Shown piece after piece: positions 53,355 through 62,902 of a DNA stretch of 64,000 bases. This DNA is from Sedimentimonas flavescens. GTDB taxonomy: Bacteria > Pseudomonadota > Alphaproteobacteria > Rhodobacterales > Rhodobacteraceae. The first letter of the stretch is position 1. Every line of letters starts with the position of its first letter. The notes below the pieces were generated by a model. That model was not told the DNA's origin. It did not search any database and saw only the letters and a list, made by a program, of their open reading frames with translations. The position numbers and the translations under genes are program-made. The stretch is taken from the NCBI RefSeq assembly GCF_019264375.1, contig NZ_JAHVAI010000007.1, positions 124,001 through 188,000 on the forward strand, read 5' to 3'.

Positions 53355-54461
53355 ATGGCCAACCCTTCCATCCTCATCCTTGCCGGCGACGGTATCGGCC
53401 CTGAAGTCATGGCCGAGGTGAAAAAGATCATCAGCTGGTACGGCGACAAGCGCGGCCTCGTTTTCGACGTGAGCGAAGACCTCGTCGGCGGCGCCGCCTA
53501 TGACGTGCATGGCAAGCCGCTGGCAGATGAGACCATGGCCAAGGCACAAGAGGTGGACGCGGTCCTGCTGGGTGCCGTGGGCGGCCCGAAATACGACAAC
53601 CTCGACTTCTCGGTGAAGCCCGAGCGCGGCCTGCTGCGCCTGCGCAAGGAAATGGACCTGTTCTCGAACCTGCGCCCGGCGCAGTGCTTCGACGCGCTCG
53701 CCGATTTCTCGTCGCTCAAGAAAGATGTGGTCGCGGGCCTCGACATCATGATCGTGCGCGAGCTGACCTCGGGCGTCTATTTCGGCACGCCGCGCGGGAT
53801 CTTCGAAGAGAACGGCGAGCGCGTGGGGATCAACACCCAGCGCTACACCGAGAGCGAGATTGAGCGCGTCGCGCGTTCGGCCTTCGAGCTGGCCAAGCGC
53901 CGCGGCAACAAGGTCTGCTCGATGGAGAAGGCCAACGTGATGGAATCGGGCATCCTGTGGCGCGAAGTCGTCCAGCGCATCCATGACGAGGAATATCCCG
54001 AGGTCGAGCTGTCGCATATGTATGCCGACAACGGAGCGATGCAGCTGGTGCGCTGGCCCAAGCAGTTCGACGTCATCGTGACCGACAACCTCTTTGGCGA
54101 CATCCTCTCGGATTGCGCGGCGATGCTCACCGGCTCGCTCGGCATGCTGCCCTCGGCCTCGCTTGGTGCGCCGATGGAGAACGGCCGCCCGAAAGCGATG
54201 TACGAACCCGTCCACGGCTCGGCCCCCGATATTGCCGGTCAGGGCAAGGCCAACCCGATCGCCTGTATCCTCAGCTTCGCCATGGCGCTGCGCTACAGCT
54301 TCGATCAGGGCGACGAGGCGAGCCGCCTTGAGAAGGCGATCGAGAAGGTGCTGGCCGAGGGCGTGCGCACCGCTGACCTGATGGGCCCCGAGGGCGGCAC
54401 CGCAGTTTCGACCGTCGAGATGGGCGCCAAGATCATCGAGGCACTCGACGCAAGCCTCTGA
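53355..54461 (+). CDS. leuB: 3-isopropylmalate dehydrogenase
   Basis: A 368-residue beta-decarboxylating dehydrogenase. It shows [33 protein letters not shown], the Arg-rich substrate site [29 protein letters not shown], and the metal/NAD region [20 protein letters not shown] with [18 protein letters not shown]. It oxidises 3-isopropylmalate in leucine synthesis. It is separated from leuCD by two other genes. The ATG follows GGAG. A terminator follows the stop. Confidence 0.97.
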   Translation: MANPSILILAGDGIGPEVMAEVKKIISWYGDKRGLVFDVSEDLVGGAAYDVHGKPLADETMAKAQEVDAVLLGAVGGPKYDNLDFSVKPERGLLRLRKEMDLFSNLRPAQCFDALADFSSLKKDVVAGLDIMIVRELTSGVYFGTPRGIFEENGERVGINTQRYTESEIERVARSAFELAKRRGNKVCSMEKANVMESGILWREVVQRIHDEEYPEVELSHMYADNGAMQLVRWPKQFDVIVTDNLFGDILSDCAAMLTGSLGMLPSASLGAPMENGRPKAMYEPVHGSAPDIAGQGKANPIACILSFAMALRYSFDQGDEASRLEKAIEKVLAEGVRTADLMGPEGGTAVSTVEMGAKIIEALDASL

Positions 54462-54481
54462 TCAGCGGCTGACCGATTTGG

Positions 54482-54509
54482 AACGGCGCGGAGAAATCCG
54501 CGCCGTTTT
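54482..54509 (+). terminator. Terminator after leuB
   Basis: A perfect 11-bp stem (54482-54492 with 54497-54507) with GAAA tetraloop, ending in TTTT. Confidence 0.85.
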
Positions 54510-54571
54510 GCGTTGCGTCCTTGCCAAATGCGCCACCCCGGGCGTATGGGAGCGCTAACAGGAGGGTTGCG

Positions 54572-55549
54572 ATGCACGCAGGCAGATCCAACAGCAAGGG
54601 GGCGGGGCTCGCCCTGCTGGCGATGGCGATCTACGCGACGCATGATGCCGTGGTGAAGACACTGGGCGAGCGGTACTCGGCCGTTCAGATCATTTTCTTT
54701 GCCGCGCTGCTCAGCTTTCCGATCCTCTCGCTCATCATGCTCAAGGACAAACGCGAGGGCCATCTGCGCCCCATCCATCCCTGGTGGGTGCTGGCGCGCG
54801 CGATCTGCACCGTGATCACCGGGGTCTGCGCGTTTTACGCCTTTTCGCATCTGCCGCTCGCTCAGGTTTACCCGATCCTCTTCGCGATGCCGCTGCTGAT
54901 CACGATCCTCGCAATTCCGGTCTTGGGCGAGAAGGTCGGCCCCCATCGTTGGGCGGCGGTGATCATCGGGTTGCTCGGGGTGCTGATCGTGGTGCGCCCG
55001 GGGCAGGCCGAGCTGGGCCTGGGCCATATCGCCGCGATGACGGCGGCGCTCTGCGGCTCGGTCGCGTCGATCATCATCCGCAAGATCGGCAATGAAGAAC
55101 GCTCGGTCGTGATGCTGCTCTCGCCGCTTCTGGGCAACTTCCTGGCCATGGGGGCAGTGCTGCCGCTGGTTTGGGTCCCGCTGGAGCTGCGCGATCTGGG
55201 CTTGCTGGCGGTGGTCGCGCTCTTTGGTCTCACGGGGGCCTTTCTGCAGATCCTGGCCTATCGCGAGGGCGAGGCCGCGATCGTCGCGCCGATGCAGTAT
55301 TCGCAGATCGTCTGGGCGGTGATCTACGGCTGGTTCTTCTTTGGCGAGGGGATTGACGGGCCAACGATGCTTGGCGCGGGCGTCGTCATTGCCTCGGGCA
55401 CCTATATCGTCTGGCGCGAAAGCACTGCGAACGTGTCGCAAAACCGCCCCGTGCTGCAAACCCGCGGCCGCACGGAAACCGTGACAACACCGCGCTCGTC
55501 GCTGTTGCAGCGCGCGCTGAACCTGACCGGTCGCAGCGGCACAAGGTAA
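54572..55549 (+). CDS. EamA-family (DMT) membrane transporter
   Basis: A 325-residue protein with ten predicted membrane helices in two EamA repeats (YATHDAVVKTLGERYSAVQI, AFYAFSHLPLAQVYPILFAM, LGEKVGPHRWAAVIIGLLGV; second half LAYREGEAAIVAPMQYSQIV). A hydrophilic tail of about 50 residues ends the protein. It is a drug/metabolite-type transporter with unknown substrate. It starts at an ATG with GGAGG upstream. It lies between leuB and tRNA-Pro. Confidence 0.88.
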   Translation: MHAGRSNSKGAGLALLAMAIYATHDAVVKTLGERYSAVQIIFFAALLSFPILSLIMLKDKREGHLRPIHPWWVLARAICTVITGVCAFYAFSHLPLAQVYPILFAMPLLITILAIPVLGEKVGPHRWAAVIIGLLGVLIVVRPGQAELGLGHIAAMTAALCGSVASIIIRKIGNEERSVVMLLSPLLGNFLAMGAVLPLVWVPLELRDLGLLAVVALFGLTGAFLQILAYREGEAAIVAPMQYSQIVWAVIYGWFFFGEGIDGPTMLGAGVVIASGTYIVWRESTANVSQNRPVLQTRGRTETVTTPRSSLLQRALNLTGRSGTR

Positions 55550-55613
55550 CGGAAAAGACGCAGAATCCCCCTTGCAAATGCCGGACGGAGTCGGTAACTC
55601 GCCTCCACACGGT

Positions 55614-55690
55614 CGGAGCGTAGCGCAGCCTGGTAGCGCACCTGCTTCGGGAGCAGGGGGTCGGAGGTTCGAATCCTCTCGCTCCGACCA
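55614..55690 (+). tRNA. tRNA-Pro (CGG)
   Basis: A 77-base cloverleaf: acceptor CGGAGCG with CGCTCCG, D-loop AGCCTGGTAGCGC, anticodon stem CCTGC/GCAGG around TTCGGGA (anticodon CGG), T-loop GGTTCGAATCC, discriminator A and encoded CCA. The 250 bases to gpmI after it show no gene I can support. Confidence 0.97.
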
Positions 55691-55940
55691 ATTTCCCGAC
55701 ATCCTAGCCCAGACAGCCTCCTTTCTGCGCGGGTATGTCCGGCTGCCTTCATCAAGCCTCCCAAATCTGCCTTCGGCATGGGCTTGGCAGTCCGGTTCAC
55801 ATTGGGCCCCGCGCCTTTTTGCGCGCCCGCGGCGCGCCTGCCCCGGCATTCCACGCTCACACCCTGGCGAGGGGAAACCGTCGCAGTTGCCCGTGGCGCT
55901 GCGGGCGCGTAAAAGGGCGCGAACCCTACAGGAGGCCCCG

Positions 55941-57461
55941 ATGACCCGTCCGAAACCTGTCGTGCTGTGCATTCTCGATGGCTGGGGCGAGCGCGCCGAG
56001 ATCGAGGGCAACGCGCCTGCGCAAGCCAACACCCCCAACCTTGACCGCGTCTTCGCGACATGCCCCAAGGCCACGCTGATCACATATGGCCCCGATGTCG
56101 GCCTGCCGACCGGGCAGATGGGCAACTCTGAGGTTGGGCACACCAATATCGGCGCGGGTCGCGTGGTGGCGATGGATCTGGGCCAGATCGACCTCGCAAT
56201 CGAGGATGGCTCCTTTTTCCAAAATGAGGCGATCTTGAAGTTCACCGAGACGGTGAAGATCGCTGGCGGTCGCGCGCATCTGATGGGCGTGATTTCGGAT
56301 GGCGGCGTTCATGGCCATATCGAACACACGCTGGCCGCCTGCAAGGCGCTGGCCGGGGCGGGCGTTCCGGTCGTGGTCCACGCGATCACCGACGGGCGTG
56401 ACGTGGCCCCCGACAGCGCCGCGCGCTTCATCGACGATTTCGTGGCGCGCCTGCCCGAGGGCTGCACCCTCGGCACGGTGATCGGGCGCTACTGGGCGAT
56501 GGATCGCGACAACCGGTGGGAGCGCGTGGGCCTCGCCTATGACGCCATGGTCAAGGCCGAGGGGCTGCATGCCGCCACGCCGGCCGAGGCCGTCGCGCAA
56601 TCCTATGCCAAGGGCGAGATGGACGAATTCATCAAGCCCACCGTGATCGCGGGCTACACCGGCACCGCCGATAATGACGGCTTCTTCTGCCTGAACTTCC
56701 GCGCCGACCGCGCGCGTGAGATCCTGCGCGCGCTCGCCGAGCCCGGTTTTGCCGAGCTCGATACCTCGGCCCGCCCGAAATGGTCGGCGCTACTGGGGAT
56801 GGTCGAGTATTCGGTCGATCACAGCAAATACATGGACACCGCTTATCCCAAGCGCGACATCGTCAACACTTTGGGCGAGTGGGTCTCGAAACAGGGGCTG
56901 ACACAGTTCCACCTGGCCGAAACCGAGAAATACCCGCATGTGACCTTCTTCCTCAATGGCGGCAAGGAAGCACCTTGGGAGGGCGAGGATCGCTTCATGC
57001 CGAAATCGCCCAAAGTCGCGACCTACGATCTGCAACCCGAGATGAGCGCGCCCGAGGTCACCGACAAATTCGTCGAGGCGATCGAGAAGGGCTATGACCT
57101 GATCGTGGTGAACTACGCCAACCCCGACATGGTCGGCCATACCGGCAGCCTGCCCGCCGCCATCGCCGCCTGCGAAGAGATCGACCGCGATCTGGGCCGC
57201 GTGCTGGCCGCGCTGGAAAAGGCCGGGGGTGCGATGATTATCACCGCCGACCACGGTAACTGCGAAACCATGATCGACCCGGTGACGGGCGGCCCGCACA
57301 CGGCGCATACCACGAACCCGGTGCCGGTGGCGCTGGTCGGCGGCCCGGCGGGGGCCACGCTGCACAAGGGCCGTCTGGCCGATCTGGCGCCGACGCTGCT
57401 TGACCTGATGCAACTGCCCGTGCCGCCCGAAATGACCGGCAAGTCGCTGATCGGGCGGTGA
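55941..57461 (+). CDS. gpmI: 2,3-bisphosphoglycerate-independent phosphoglycerate mutase
   Basis: A 506-residue alkaline-phosphatase-superfamily enzyme with LCILDGWGERAE (metal Asp13), the phosphorylated Ser63 in QMGNSEVGHTNIGAGR, GVISDGGVHGHIEH, ITDGRDVAPDSA, and the metal residues in NPDMVGHTGSLPAAI and MIITADHGNCETM. It interconverts 3- and 2-phosphoglycerate with two Mn2+. It starts at an ATG after AGGAGG. It is the first gene of a run gpmI, EnvC-like, ctpA; its stop shares bases with the next start (TGATG). Confidence 0.97.
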   Translation: MTRPKPVVLCILDGWGERAEIEGNAPAQANTPNLDRVFATCPKATLITYGPDVGLPTGQMGNSEVGHTNIGAGRVVAMDLGQIDLAIEDGSFFQNEAILKFTETVKIAGGRAHLMGVISDGGVHGHIEHTLAACKALAGAGVPVVVHAITDGRDVAPDSAARFIDDFVARLPEGCTLGTVIGRYWAMDRDNRWERVGLAYDAMVKAEGLHAATPAEAVAQSYAKGEMDEFIKPTVIAGYTGTADNDGFFCLNFRADRAREILRALAEPGFAELDTSARPKWSALLGMVEYSVDHSKYMDTAYPKRDIVNTLGEWVSKQGLTQFHLAETEKYPHVTFFLNGGKEAPWEGEDRFMPKSPKVATYDLQPEMSAPEVTDKFVEAIEKGYDLIVVNYANPDMVGHTGSLPAAIAACEEIDRDLGRVLAALEKAGGAMIITADHGNCETMIDPVTGGPHTAHTTNPVPVALVGGPAGATLHKGRLADLAPTLLDLMQLPVPPEMTGKSLIGR

Positions 57462-58594
57462 TGCGCGCCACCCTACTTGCCTGGATGCTGAGCGCCTCGG
57501 CGGCGCTGGCCAGCCCTGCCGCCGACAGCGCGTTGCAGGCGGCCGAGGATCTGCGCGCCTCGATCACTGCGTTGGATGAGGCGCAGACCAAGGCCGACCG
57601 CATCGCCGCGCTGACCGAGACGCTGACTGCTTATGAACGTGGCCTCGGTGCGTTGCGTGACGGGTTGCGCCGCGCCGTGATCCGCGAGCGCGAGATCAAG
57701 GCGGGCTTCGATGCGCAGCGCGACCAGATCGGGCGGCTTCTGGGTGTGATGAGCACGATGGAGCAATCCGAAGGGCCGCTCTTGCTGCTGCACCCAACGG
57801 GGCCTCTTGGCTCGGCGCGCTCGGGCATGGTGCTGGGGGCAGTGACCCCGGCCCTGCAGGCCGAGGCCGAGGCGATGCGCGGTGAGCTGGAAGAAATCGC
57901 CACCCTACGCGCCCTGCAAAAGAACGCGGCCGCGGTGCTGGAGGGCGGGCTTGCCTCGGCCCAAGCGGCGCGCACCGCGCTGAGCGAGGCGATCGCGCAG
58001 CGCAGCGCCCTGCCGGGGCGCTATCTGGAAGACCCCGAAGATCTGCGCCTGCTTGTCGAAAGCGCCGATACGCTGGAGGGCTTTGCCACCGGGCTGACCG
58101 GCCTCGACTATGACATCGGCCCGCCGCTTGAGGATTTCGCCAGCGCCCGTGGAACGTTGCCCCTTCCGGTCATGGGATCGGTGCTGCGCAAGTTCAACGA
58201 GGCCGACGCCGCAGGCATCCGCCGCCCCGGCCTTTTGATCGCCACGGCCCCCTCCGCGCTGGTCGCTGCGCCCTGGCCTGCGACGATCCGCTACCGCGGG
58301 CCGCTGTTGGACTACGGAAATGTGATGATCGTCGAGCCCGCAGAGGGCTATCTTCTGGTTCTGGCGGGGCTTGGCACGGTCTATGGTGAAACCGGCGATG
58401 TGCTTGAGCGCGGCTCTCCCATCGGGTTGATGGGTGGCGCCGAACCGGGCGCACAGGAATTCGGGGCGGAATTCGTTCAGGCGGCGCAAGATGGCGGTGG
58501 CGCAGGACGGACGGAGACGCTTTACTTGGAATTGAGAGAGGGCGATGCGCCCGTGGACCCCGCCGCGTGGTTCACCCAAACCAGAGACCAGTAG
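57461..58594 (+). CDS. EnvC-like murein hydrolase activator (degenerate LytM)
   Basis: A 377-residue exported protein. Signal peptide ATLLAWMLSASAALASPA; then a long helical, coiled-coil region (residues about 20-200: QAAEDLRASITALDEAQTKA, RRAVIREREIKAGFDAQRDQ). A C-terminal M23/LytM-like fold follows (ATIRYRGPLLDYGNVMIVEP, YLLVLAGLGTVYGETGDVLE). The zinc ligands of active M23 peptidases, including the HxH motif, are missing, as in EnvC-type activators of amidases. It is expected to help daughter-cell separation. It lies between gpmI and ctpA, a common order in alphaproteobacteria. Confidence 0.85.
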   Translation: MRATLLAWMLSASAALASPAADSALQAAEDLRASITALDEAQTKADRIAALTETLTAYERGLGALRDGLRRAVIREREIKAGFDAQRDQIGRLLGVMSTMEQSEGPLLLLHPTGPLGSARSGMVLGAVTPALQAEAEAMRGELEEIATLRALQKNAAAVLEGGLASAQAARTALSEAIAQRSALPGRYLEDPEDLRLLVESADTLEGFATGLTGLDYDIGPPLEDFASARGTLPLPVMGSVLRKFNEADAAGIRRPGLLIATAPSALVAAPWPATIRYRGPLLDYGNVMIVEPAEGYLLVLAGLGTVYGETGDVLERGSPIGLMGGAEPGAQEFGAEFVQAAQDGGGAGRTETLYLELREGDAPVDPAAWFTQTRDQ

Positions 58595-58609
58595 GATCAA
58601 GGGTTAAGA

Positions 58610-59971
58610 ATGAAGAAGTTCGTGATGGCCGCAATTGGCGGCACCGTTGCCGGGGCGCTGATCTCCACGCAGATTGCAGCCCCCCTTCTGGCCCAGGAAG
58701 CGGCCAAGCCGGTGTCGGTCTATGAGCAGCTCGACCTGTTCGGCGACATCTTCGAACGCATCCGTCAGGACTATGTCGAGCAGGTGGATGACAAGAAGCT
58801 GATCGAGGCCGCGATCAACGGCATGCTCAGTTCGCTCGATCCGCATTCGAGCTACCTGCCGCCCGACGATTACACCGATATGAAGGTGCAGACGCGCGGC
58901 TCGTTCGGCGGTCTGGGGATCGAGGTCACGCAGGAAGAGGGCTTCGTCAAGGTCGTCTCGCCGATCGACGGAACCCCCGCGGCTGCGGCCGGCATTCAGG
59001 CCGGAGATTTCATCACCCATGTGGATGGCGAAAGTGTGCTGGGGCTGACGCTCGATCAGGCGGTGGACAAGATGCGCGGCCCAGTCGGCAGCGAGATCTC
59101 CATCACCGTCGTGCGCGAAGGCACGCCCGAGCCGTTCGACGTGGCCATCACCCGCGACACGATCAAGCTGACCGCCGTGAAGAGCCGGGTCGAGGGCACC
59201 ACCGTCGTGCTGCGCATCACCACCTTCAACGACCAGACCTTCTCGAACCTTGAAGAGAACCTCAAGAAATCGGTCGAGGAAGCGGGCGGCATCGACAAGG
59301 TGAACGGCTTCGTCATCGACCTGCGCAACAACCCCGGCGGGCTGCTCACGCAGGCGATCTCGGTTTCCGATGCCTTCCTGAATGCGGGCGAGATTGTCTC
59401 GACCCGCGGTCGCAGGGCCGAGGAGAGCGAGCGTTTCAACGCAACCCCGGGCGATCTGGCGCAGGGCAAGCCGATGGTCGTCCTGATCAATAGCGGTTCG
59501 GCCTCGGCTTCCGAGATTGTTACCGGCGCGCTGCAAGATCATCGCCGCGCCATCGTTGTCGGCACGAAGAGCTTCGGCAAGGGCTCGGTGCAGACCGTGA
59601 TCCCGATCCAGGGCGAGGGCGCCATGCGCCTGACCACGGCGCGCTACTACACGCCCTCGGGGCGCTCGATCCAGGCGCTTGGCATCGCGCCCGATATCGT
59701 CGTGGAACAACCCGCTCCGCCGCCGGTGACCGAAGAGGAAGACGAGGACAAGCGTGCCCCGCGTTCCGAGGCTGATCTGCGCGGCGTTCTGTCGAATGAC
59801 TCGATGACCGACGATGAAAAGCGTCAGGCCGAGGAAGAGCTGAAGAAAGCCGAGGATGCTGCCAAGCTGCGGATTGAGGATTACCAGCTCGCCTATGCGA
59901 TCGACATCCTCAAGGGCCTCTCGGCCATCGCCACCGCGCCCGAAAGCATCGTAGCTGCGCCCGCGAACTGA
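58610..59971 (+). CDS. ctpA: C-terminal processing protease (S41 family)
   Basis: A 453-residue protein with an N-terminal signal or anchor ([19 protein letters not shown]). A PDZ domain lies at residues about 95-180 ([20 protein letters not shown]), followed by the S41 core with the catalytic Ser in [17 protein letters not shown] and Lys in [16 protein letters not shown]. The C-terminal part is acidic (TEEEDEDK) and helical. It degrades or trims periplasmic proteins; homologues control peptidoglycan hydrolases, which fits the EnvC-like neighbour. The start ATG follows AAGGG. A clear terminator follows the stop. Confidence 0.94.
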   Translation: MKKFVMAAIGGTVAGALISTQIAAPLLAQEAAKPVSVYEQLDLFGDIFERIRQDYVEQVDDKKLIEAAINGMLSSLDPHSSYLPPDDYTDMKVQTRGSFGGLGIEVTQEEGFVKVVSPIDGTPAAAAGIQAGDFITHVDGESVLGLTLDQAVDKMRGPVGSEISITVVREGTPEPFDVAITRDTIKLTAVKSRVEGTTVVLRITTFNDQTFSNLEENLKKSVEEAGGIDKVNGFVIDLRNNPGGLLTQAISVSDAFLNAGEIVSTRGRRAEESERFNATPGDLAQGKPMVVLINSGSASASEIVTGALQDHRRAIVVGTKSFGKGSVQTVIPIQGEGAMRLTTARYYTPSGRSIQALGIAPDIVVEQPAPPPVTEEEDEDKRAPRSEADLRGVLSNDSMTDDEKRQAEEELKKAEDAAKLRIEDYQLAYAIDILKGLSAIATAPESIVAAPAN

Positions 59972-59975
59972 TACC

Positions 59976-59999
59976 GGGGGCCTTCGGGCCCCCTTTTTT
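59976..59999 (+). terminator. Terminator after ctpA
   Basis: A perfect 7-bp GC stem (59976-59982 with 59987-59993) with TTCG tetraloop and six T. Confidence 0.9.
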
Positions 60000-60018
60000 C
60001 TTGCCACGGATACCCCCA

Positions 60019-60504
60019 ATGACGCCCGAACAGATCGCAGCGCTGCCCTATCGCAAGAATGTGGGGGTTGTGCTGATCAACCCGCAGGGGCTCGTGTTCA
60101 CGGGCCAGCGGCTCGACAGCCAGGTGCCCGCCTGGCAGATGCCGCAGGGCGGGATCGATGAGGGCGAAAAGCCCAAAGAGGCCGCGCTGCGCGAGCTGTG
60201 GGAAGAGACCGGCGTGCGCCCCGACCTGGTCGAGAAACTCGCCAAGACGCAGGACTGGATCACCTATGATCTGCCCGCCGATCTGGTGGGCAATATCTGG
60301 AAGGGCCGCTATCGCGGGCAGAAACAGAAATGGTTCCTGTTCCGCTTCCTGGGCGATGACAGCCAGGTCAACATCGCGACCGAACACCCCGAATTTGCGG
60401 TCTGGTCGTGGAAGCCCCATACCGAGGTGATCGAAGGCATCGTGCCCTTCAAGCGCGCGGTCTACGAGGCGGTCTTCGCCGAGTTCCGCGACTTCTTCGC
60501 CTAG
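60019..60504 (+). CDS. rppH: RNA 5'-pyrophosphohydrolase (Nudix)
   Basis: A 161-residue Nudix enzyme. [20 protein letters not shown] opens it; the Nudix box starts [17 protein letters not shown] and ends WEETG; later [20 protein letters not shown] is typical of RppH/IalA. It removes pyrophosphate from mRNA 5' ends (or dinucleoside polyphosphates) and so starts decay. The ATG at 60019 is chosen; a TTG at 60001 would add six residues. Its TAG stop overlaps the convergent nadC stop in a CTAG tetramer. Confidence 0.93.
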   Translation: MTPEQIAALPYRKNVGVVLINPQGLVFTGQRLDSQVPAWQMPQGGIDEGEKPKEAALRELWEETGVRPDLVEKLAKTQDWITYDLPADLVGNIWKGRYRGQKQKWFLFRFLGDDSQVNIATEHPEFAVWSWKPHTEVIEGIVPFKRAVYEAVFAEFRDFFA

Positions 60505-61346
60505 AAATCCAGCCCGAGGTCGAGCGTGCGCGCCGAATGCGTCAGCGCCCCCGACGAGATGTAATCCACCCCCGTCGCGGCCACTTCGGCGATGCGCTCA
60601 AGGCGCATGTTGCCCGAGGCCTCCAGCACCACGCGGCCCGCGTTGAGCGCGACGGCCTTGTGCAGGGTGGGGGTGTCCATGTTGTCGAGCAAGATGACAT
60701 CGGCGCCGCCGACCTCCAGCGCCTCTTCAAGCTGCGCAAGGCTGTCCACCTCCAGCTCGATGCGCATCATGTGGCTGCGCGCGGCACGGGCGGCCTCTAG
60801 CACGGCGCGAATGCCACCGGCGGCGGCGACGTGGTTGTCCTTGATCAGGATAGCATCCGACAGGCCGAACCGGTGGTTCGAGCCACCGCCATGCGCCACG
60901 GCCATCTTTTCCACAACGCGCAGACCCGGCGTCGTCTTGCGGGTGCAGGTCACGCGGGCCTTGGTGCCCTTGGTTTGCGCAACAAAGGCCGCCGTCATCG
61001 TGGCAATGCCGGTCAGGCGGCCCGCGAAGTTCAGCGCGACGCGCTCACCCATCAGGATCGAGCCCGCATCGCCCTCGATCGTCATCAGCGTCTGGCCCGG
61101 CGCACAGGGCTGACCATCGGCCACCCGCGTTTCGACCTTCAGGCCGGGATCGACAAGGCGGAAGGCAATCGCCGCGATCTGCATCCCAGAAACCACGCCC
61201 GGCTCGCGCGCATTGAGCCGCGCGACATAGCGCGTGCCCGCCGGGATCACCGCGCGGGTCGTCACGTCGCCCATCGGCGTAAGGTCTTCGGTCAGCGCCG
61301 CGCGGACCAGCGGTTCGAGGATGAAATCGGGAAGCGTCGCGGTCAT
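60501..61346 (-). CDS. nadC: Nicotinate-nucleotide pyrophosphorylase (quinolinate phosphoribosyltransferase)
   Basis: A 281-residue enzyme with [80 protein letters not shown] and the final [20 protein letters not shown] plus [19 protein letters not shown]. It turns quinolinate and PRPP into NaMN. It is the last gene of the leftward nadA-nadB-nadC operon and overlaps nadB by 4 bp. Confidence 0.96.
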   Translation of the reverse strand: MTATLPDFILEPLVRAALTEDLTPMGDVTTRAVIPAGTRYVARLNAREPGVVSGMQIAAIAFRLVDPGLKVETRVADGQPCAPGQTLMTIEGDAGSILMGERVALNFAGRLTGIATMTAAFVAQTKGTKARVTCTRKTTPGLRVVEKMAVAHGGGSNHRFGLSDAILIKDNHVAAAGGIRAVLEAARAARSHMMRIELEVDSLAQLEEALEVGGADVILLDNMDTPTLHKAVALNAGRVVLEASGNMRLERIAEVAATGVDYISSGALTHSARTLDLGLDF

Positions 61347-62902
61347 GTTTCCTCCAGCGCGCGGGTGCGGATCTCCAGCGCCTCGGCAAGGGTCATATGG
61401 GTGCGTTCGGCCTGCGCCGGATCGGCCTGCGGATAGTCCGAGCGATAATGCCCGCCCCGGCTTTCCCGGCGCCTGAGCGCGGCGGCAGCAATCAGCGTCG
61501 CCGTCGCGGTCATGTTGCGCATGGATTCCGAGGTCGCCTCGGCCTCGATCCCGGCGATCACGTGCAGGGTATCGGTCAAGCCCTCGGCGTCGCGCACAAC
61601 GCCCACGCCATCGGTCATCGCGTGACGCAGGCGAGCCACGGCGGCCTCGTCAATCGCCTCGGTGCCCGGCGGGAAGCTCAGCGTCACCAGATCGGCCGGG
61701 GCGGGCGCGCCTAGCGCCTTGCCGATGCCAAGCGCGCAGATCCGGGCATAGACCAGCGCCTCCAGCAACCCGTTCGAGGCCAGTCGGTTCGCGCCATGCA
61801 GCCCGGTCGAGGACGCCTCGCCGCAGACCCAGAGGTTATCCAGCGACGCGCGCCCCTCGTGGTCGGTATCGACGCCGCCCATGTGGTAATGCGCGGCGGC
61901 GGCAACCGGGATCGGCTGCGAAACAGGGTCTATTCCAGCACGTTTGCAGGCTTCAGCCACGGCGGGGAAGCGGGTCAGAACCTCGTCGCCCAGAACTGCG
62001 CGGGTATCAAGCGCTGGCTCGCGCCCGGCCTGACGCTCAAGGTAAACGGCGCGGGCCACGATGTCGCGCGGCGCGAGTTCAGCCAGTTCATGCACAGCCA
62101 GCATGAAGCGCTCGCCGCGGTTGTTGATCAGGATCGCACCTTCGCCGCGCAAAGCCTCGGTCGCCAGCGGCGCCGGGTCTTCGCCGGTGGCGATGGCGGT
62201 GGGGTGGAACTGCATGAATTCCGGATCGGCGATGCGGGCGCCCGCGCGGGCCGCCATGCCGATGACCTGCCCGCGAATGCGCGGCGGGTTGGTGGTGACG
62301 GCGAACAATCCGCCCGATCCGCCGCCCGCCAGCAAAACCGCCGGAGCGCGCACCAGCGTACGCCCCGAGGGTTCATGCGCGCGCTCGACCCAGACGCCGG
62401 TGACCTTGCCGCCCTCGACCTCAAGCCCCGAGGCGATGACGCCCTCGGCCACCTGCACGGACGGGGTCTGGCGGACCTCGGCGATCAGGGTCTGCATGAT
62501 CTCACGCCCGGCCTGGTCGCCCTTGACGCGCACGACGCGCGCGGTCGAATGCGCGGCCTCGCGCGACATGACATAGCCACCCGAGGCATCACGGTCGAAG
62601 GGCGTGCCGAGATCGGTCAGATCAAGGATATGGCGCCGCGCCTCTGCGGTGACCAGTCGCGCCACCTCGGCATCGACGGTGCCTGCGCCGGCATATTTCG
62701 TATCCAGCGCATGAGCCTCGGGCGTGTCGCCCTTGGCCATCGCGGCAGCAACCCCACCCTGCGCCCAAGCCGACGATGCACCTTCACCCAGCGTTTCGGG
62801 CGAGATCACCAGAACCGGCCGCGGCGCAAGTTTCAGCGCCGCATAAAGCGCGCCCAGACCCGCGCCGACGATGATGACGCGTTGGGTCTCGATAGTGGTC
62901 AC
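61343..62902 (-). CDS. nadB: L-aspartate oxidase
   Basis: A 519-residue flavoprotein. It has the FAD motif VIIVGAGLGALYAALKL, SSAWAQGGVAAAM, the substrate region MQFHPTAI, and the catalytic-loop Arg in EASSTGLHGANRLASNGLLE. The C-terminal helical domain is present, so it is NadB rather than the shorter succinate/fumarate subunit. It oxidises aspartate to iminoaspartate for NadA. It overlaps nadA upstream and nadC downstream by ATGA. Confidence 0.96.
   Translation of the reverse strand: MTTIETQRVIIVGAGLGALYAALKLAPRPVLVISPETLGEGASSAWAQGGVAAAMAKGDTPEAHALDTKYAGAGTVDAEVARLVTAEARRHILDLTDLGTPFDRDASGGYVMSREAAHSTARVVRVKGDQAGREIMQTLIAEVRQTPSVQVAEGVIASGLEVEGGKVTGVWVERAHEPSGRTLVRAPAVLLAGGGSGGLFAVTTNPPRIRGQVIGMAARAGARIADPEFMQFHPTAIATGEDPAPLATEALRGEGAILINNRGERFMLAVHELAELAPRDIVARAVYLERQAGREPALDTRAVLGDEVLTRFPAVAEACKRAGIDPVSQPIPVAAAAHYHMGGVDTDHEGRASLDNLWVCGEASSTGLHGANRLASNGLLEALVYARICALGIGKALGAPAPADLVTLSFPPGTEAIDEAAVARLRHAMTDGVGVVRDAEGLTDTLHVIAGIEAEATSESMRNMTATATLIAAAALRRRESRGGHYRSDYPQADPAQAERTHMTLAEALEIRTRALEET

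Noticed and set aside
55735-55944. Possible 69-codon gene between tRNA-Pro and gpmI
   Set aside because: No ribosome site, low-complexity Arg/Pro/His composition and overlap with the gpmI start.
54305-56245. Minus-strand open frame crossing leuB end, the EamA gene, tRNA-Pro and gpmI start
   Set aside because: It runs through a tRNA gene and over three clear genes; no domain or ribosome site.
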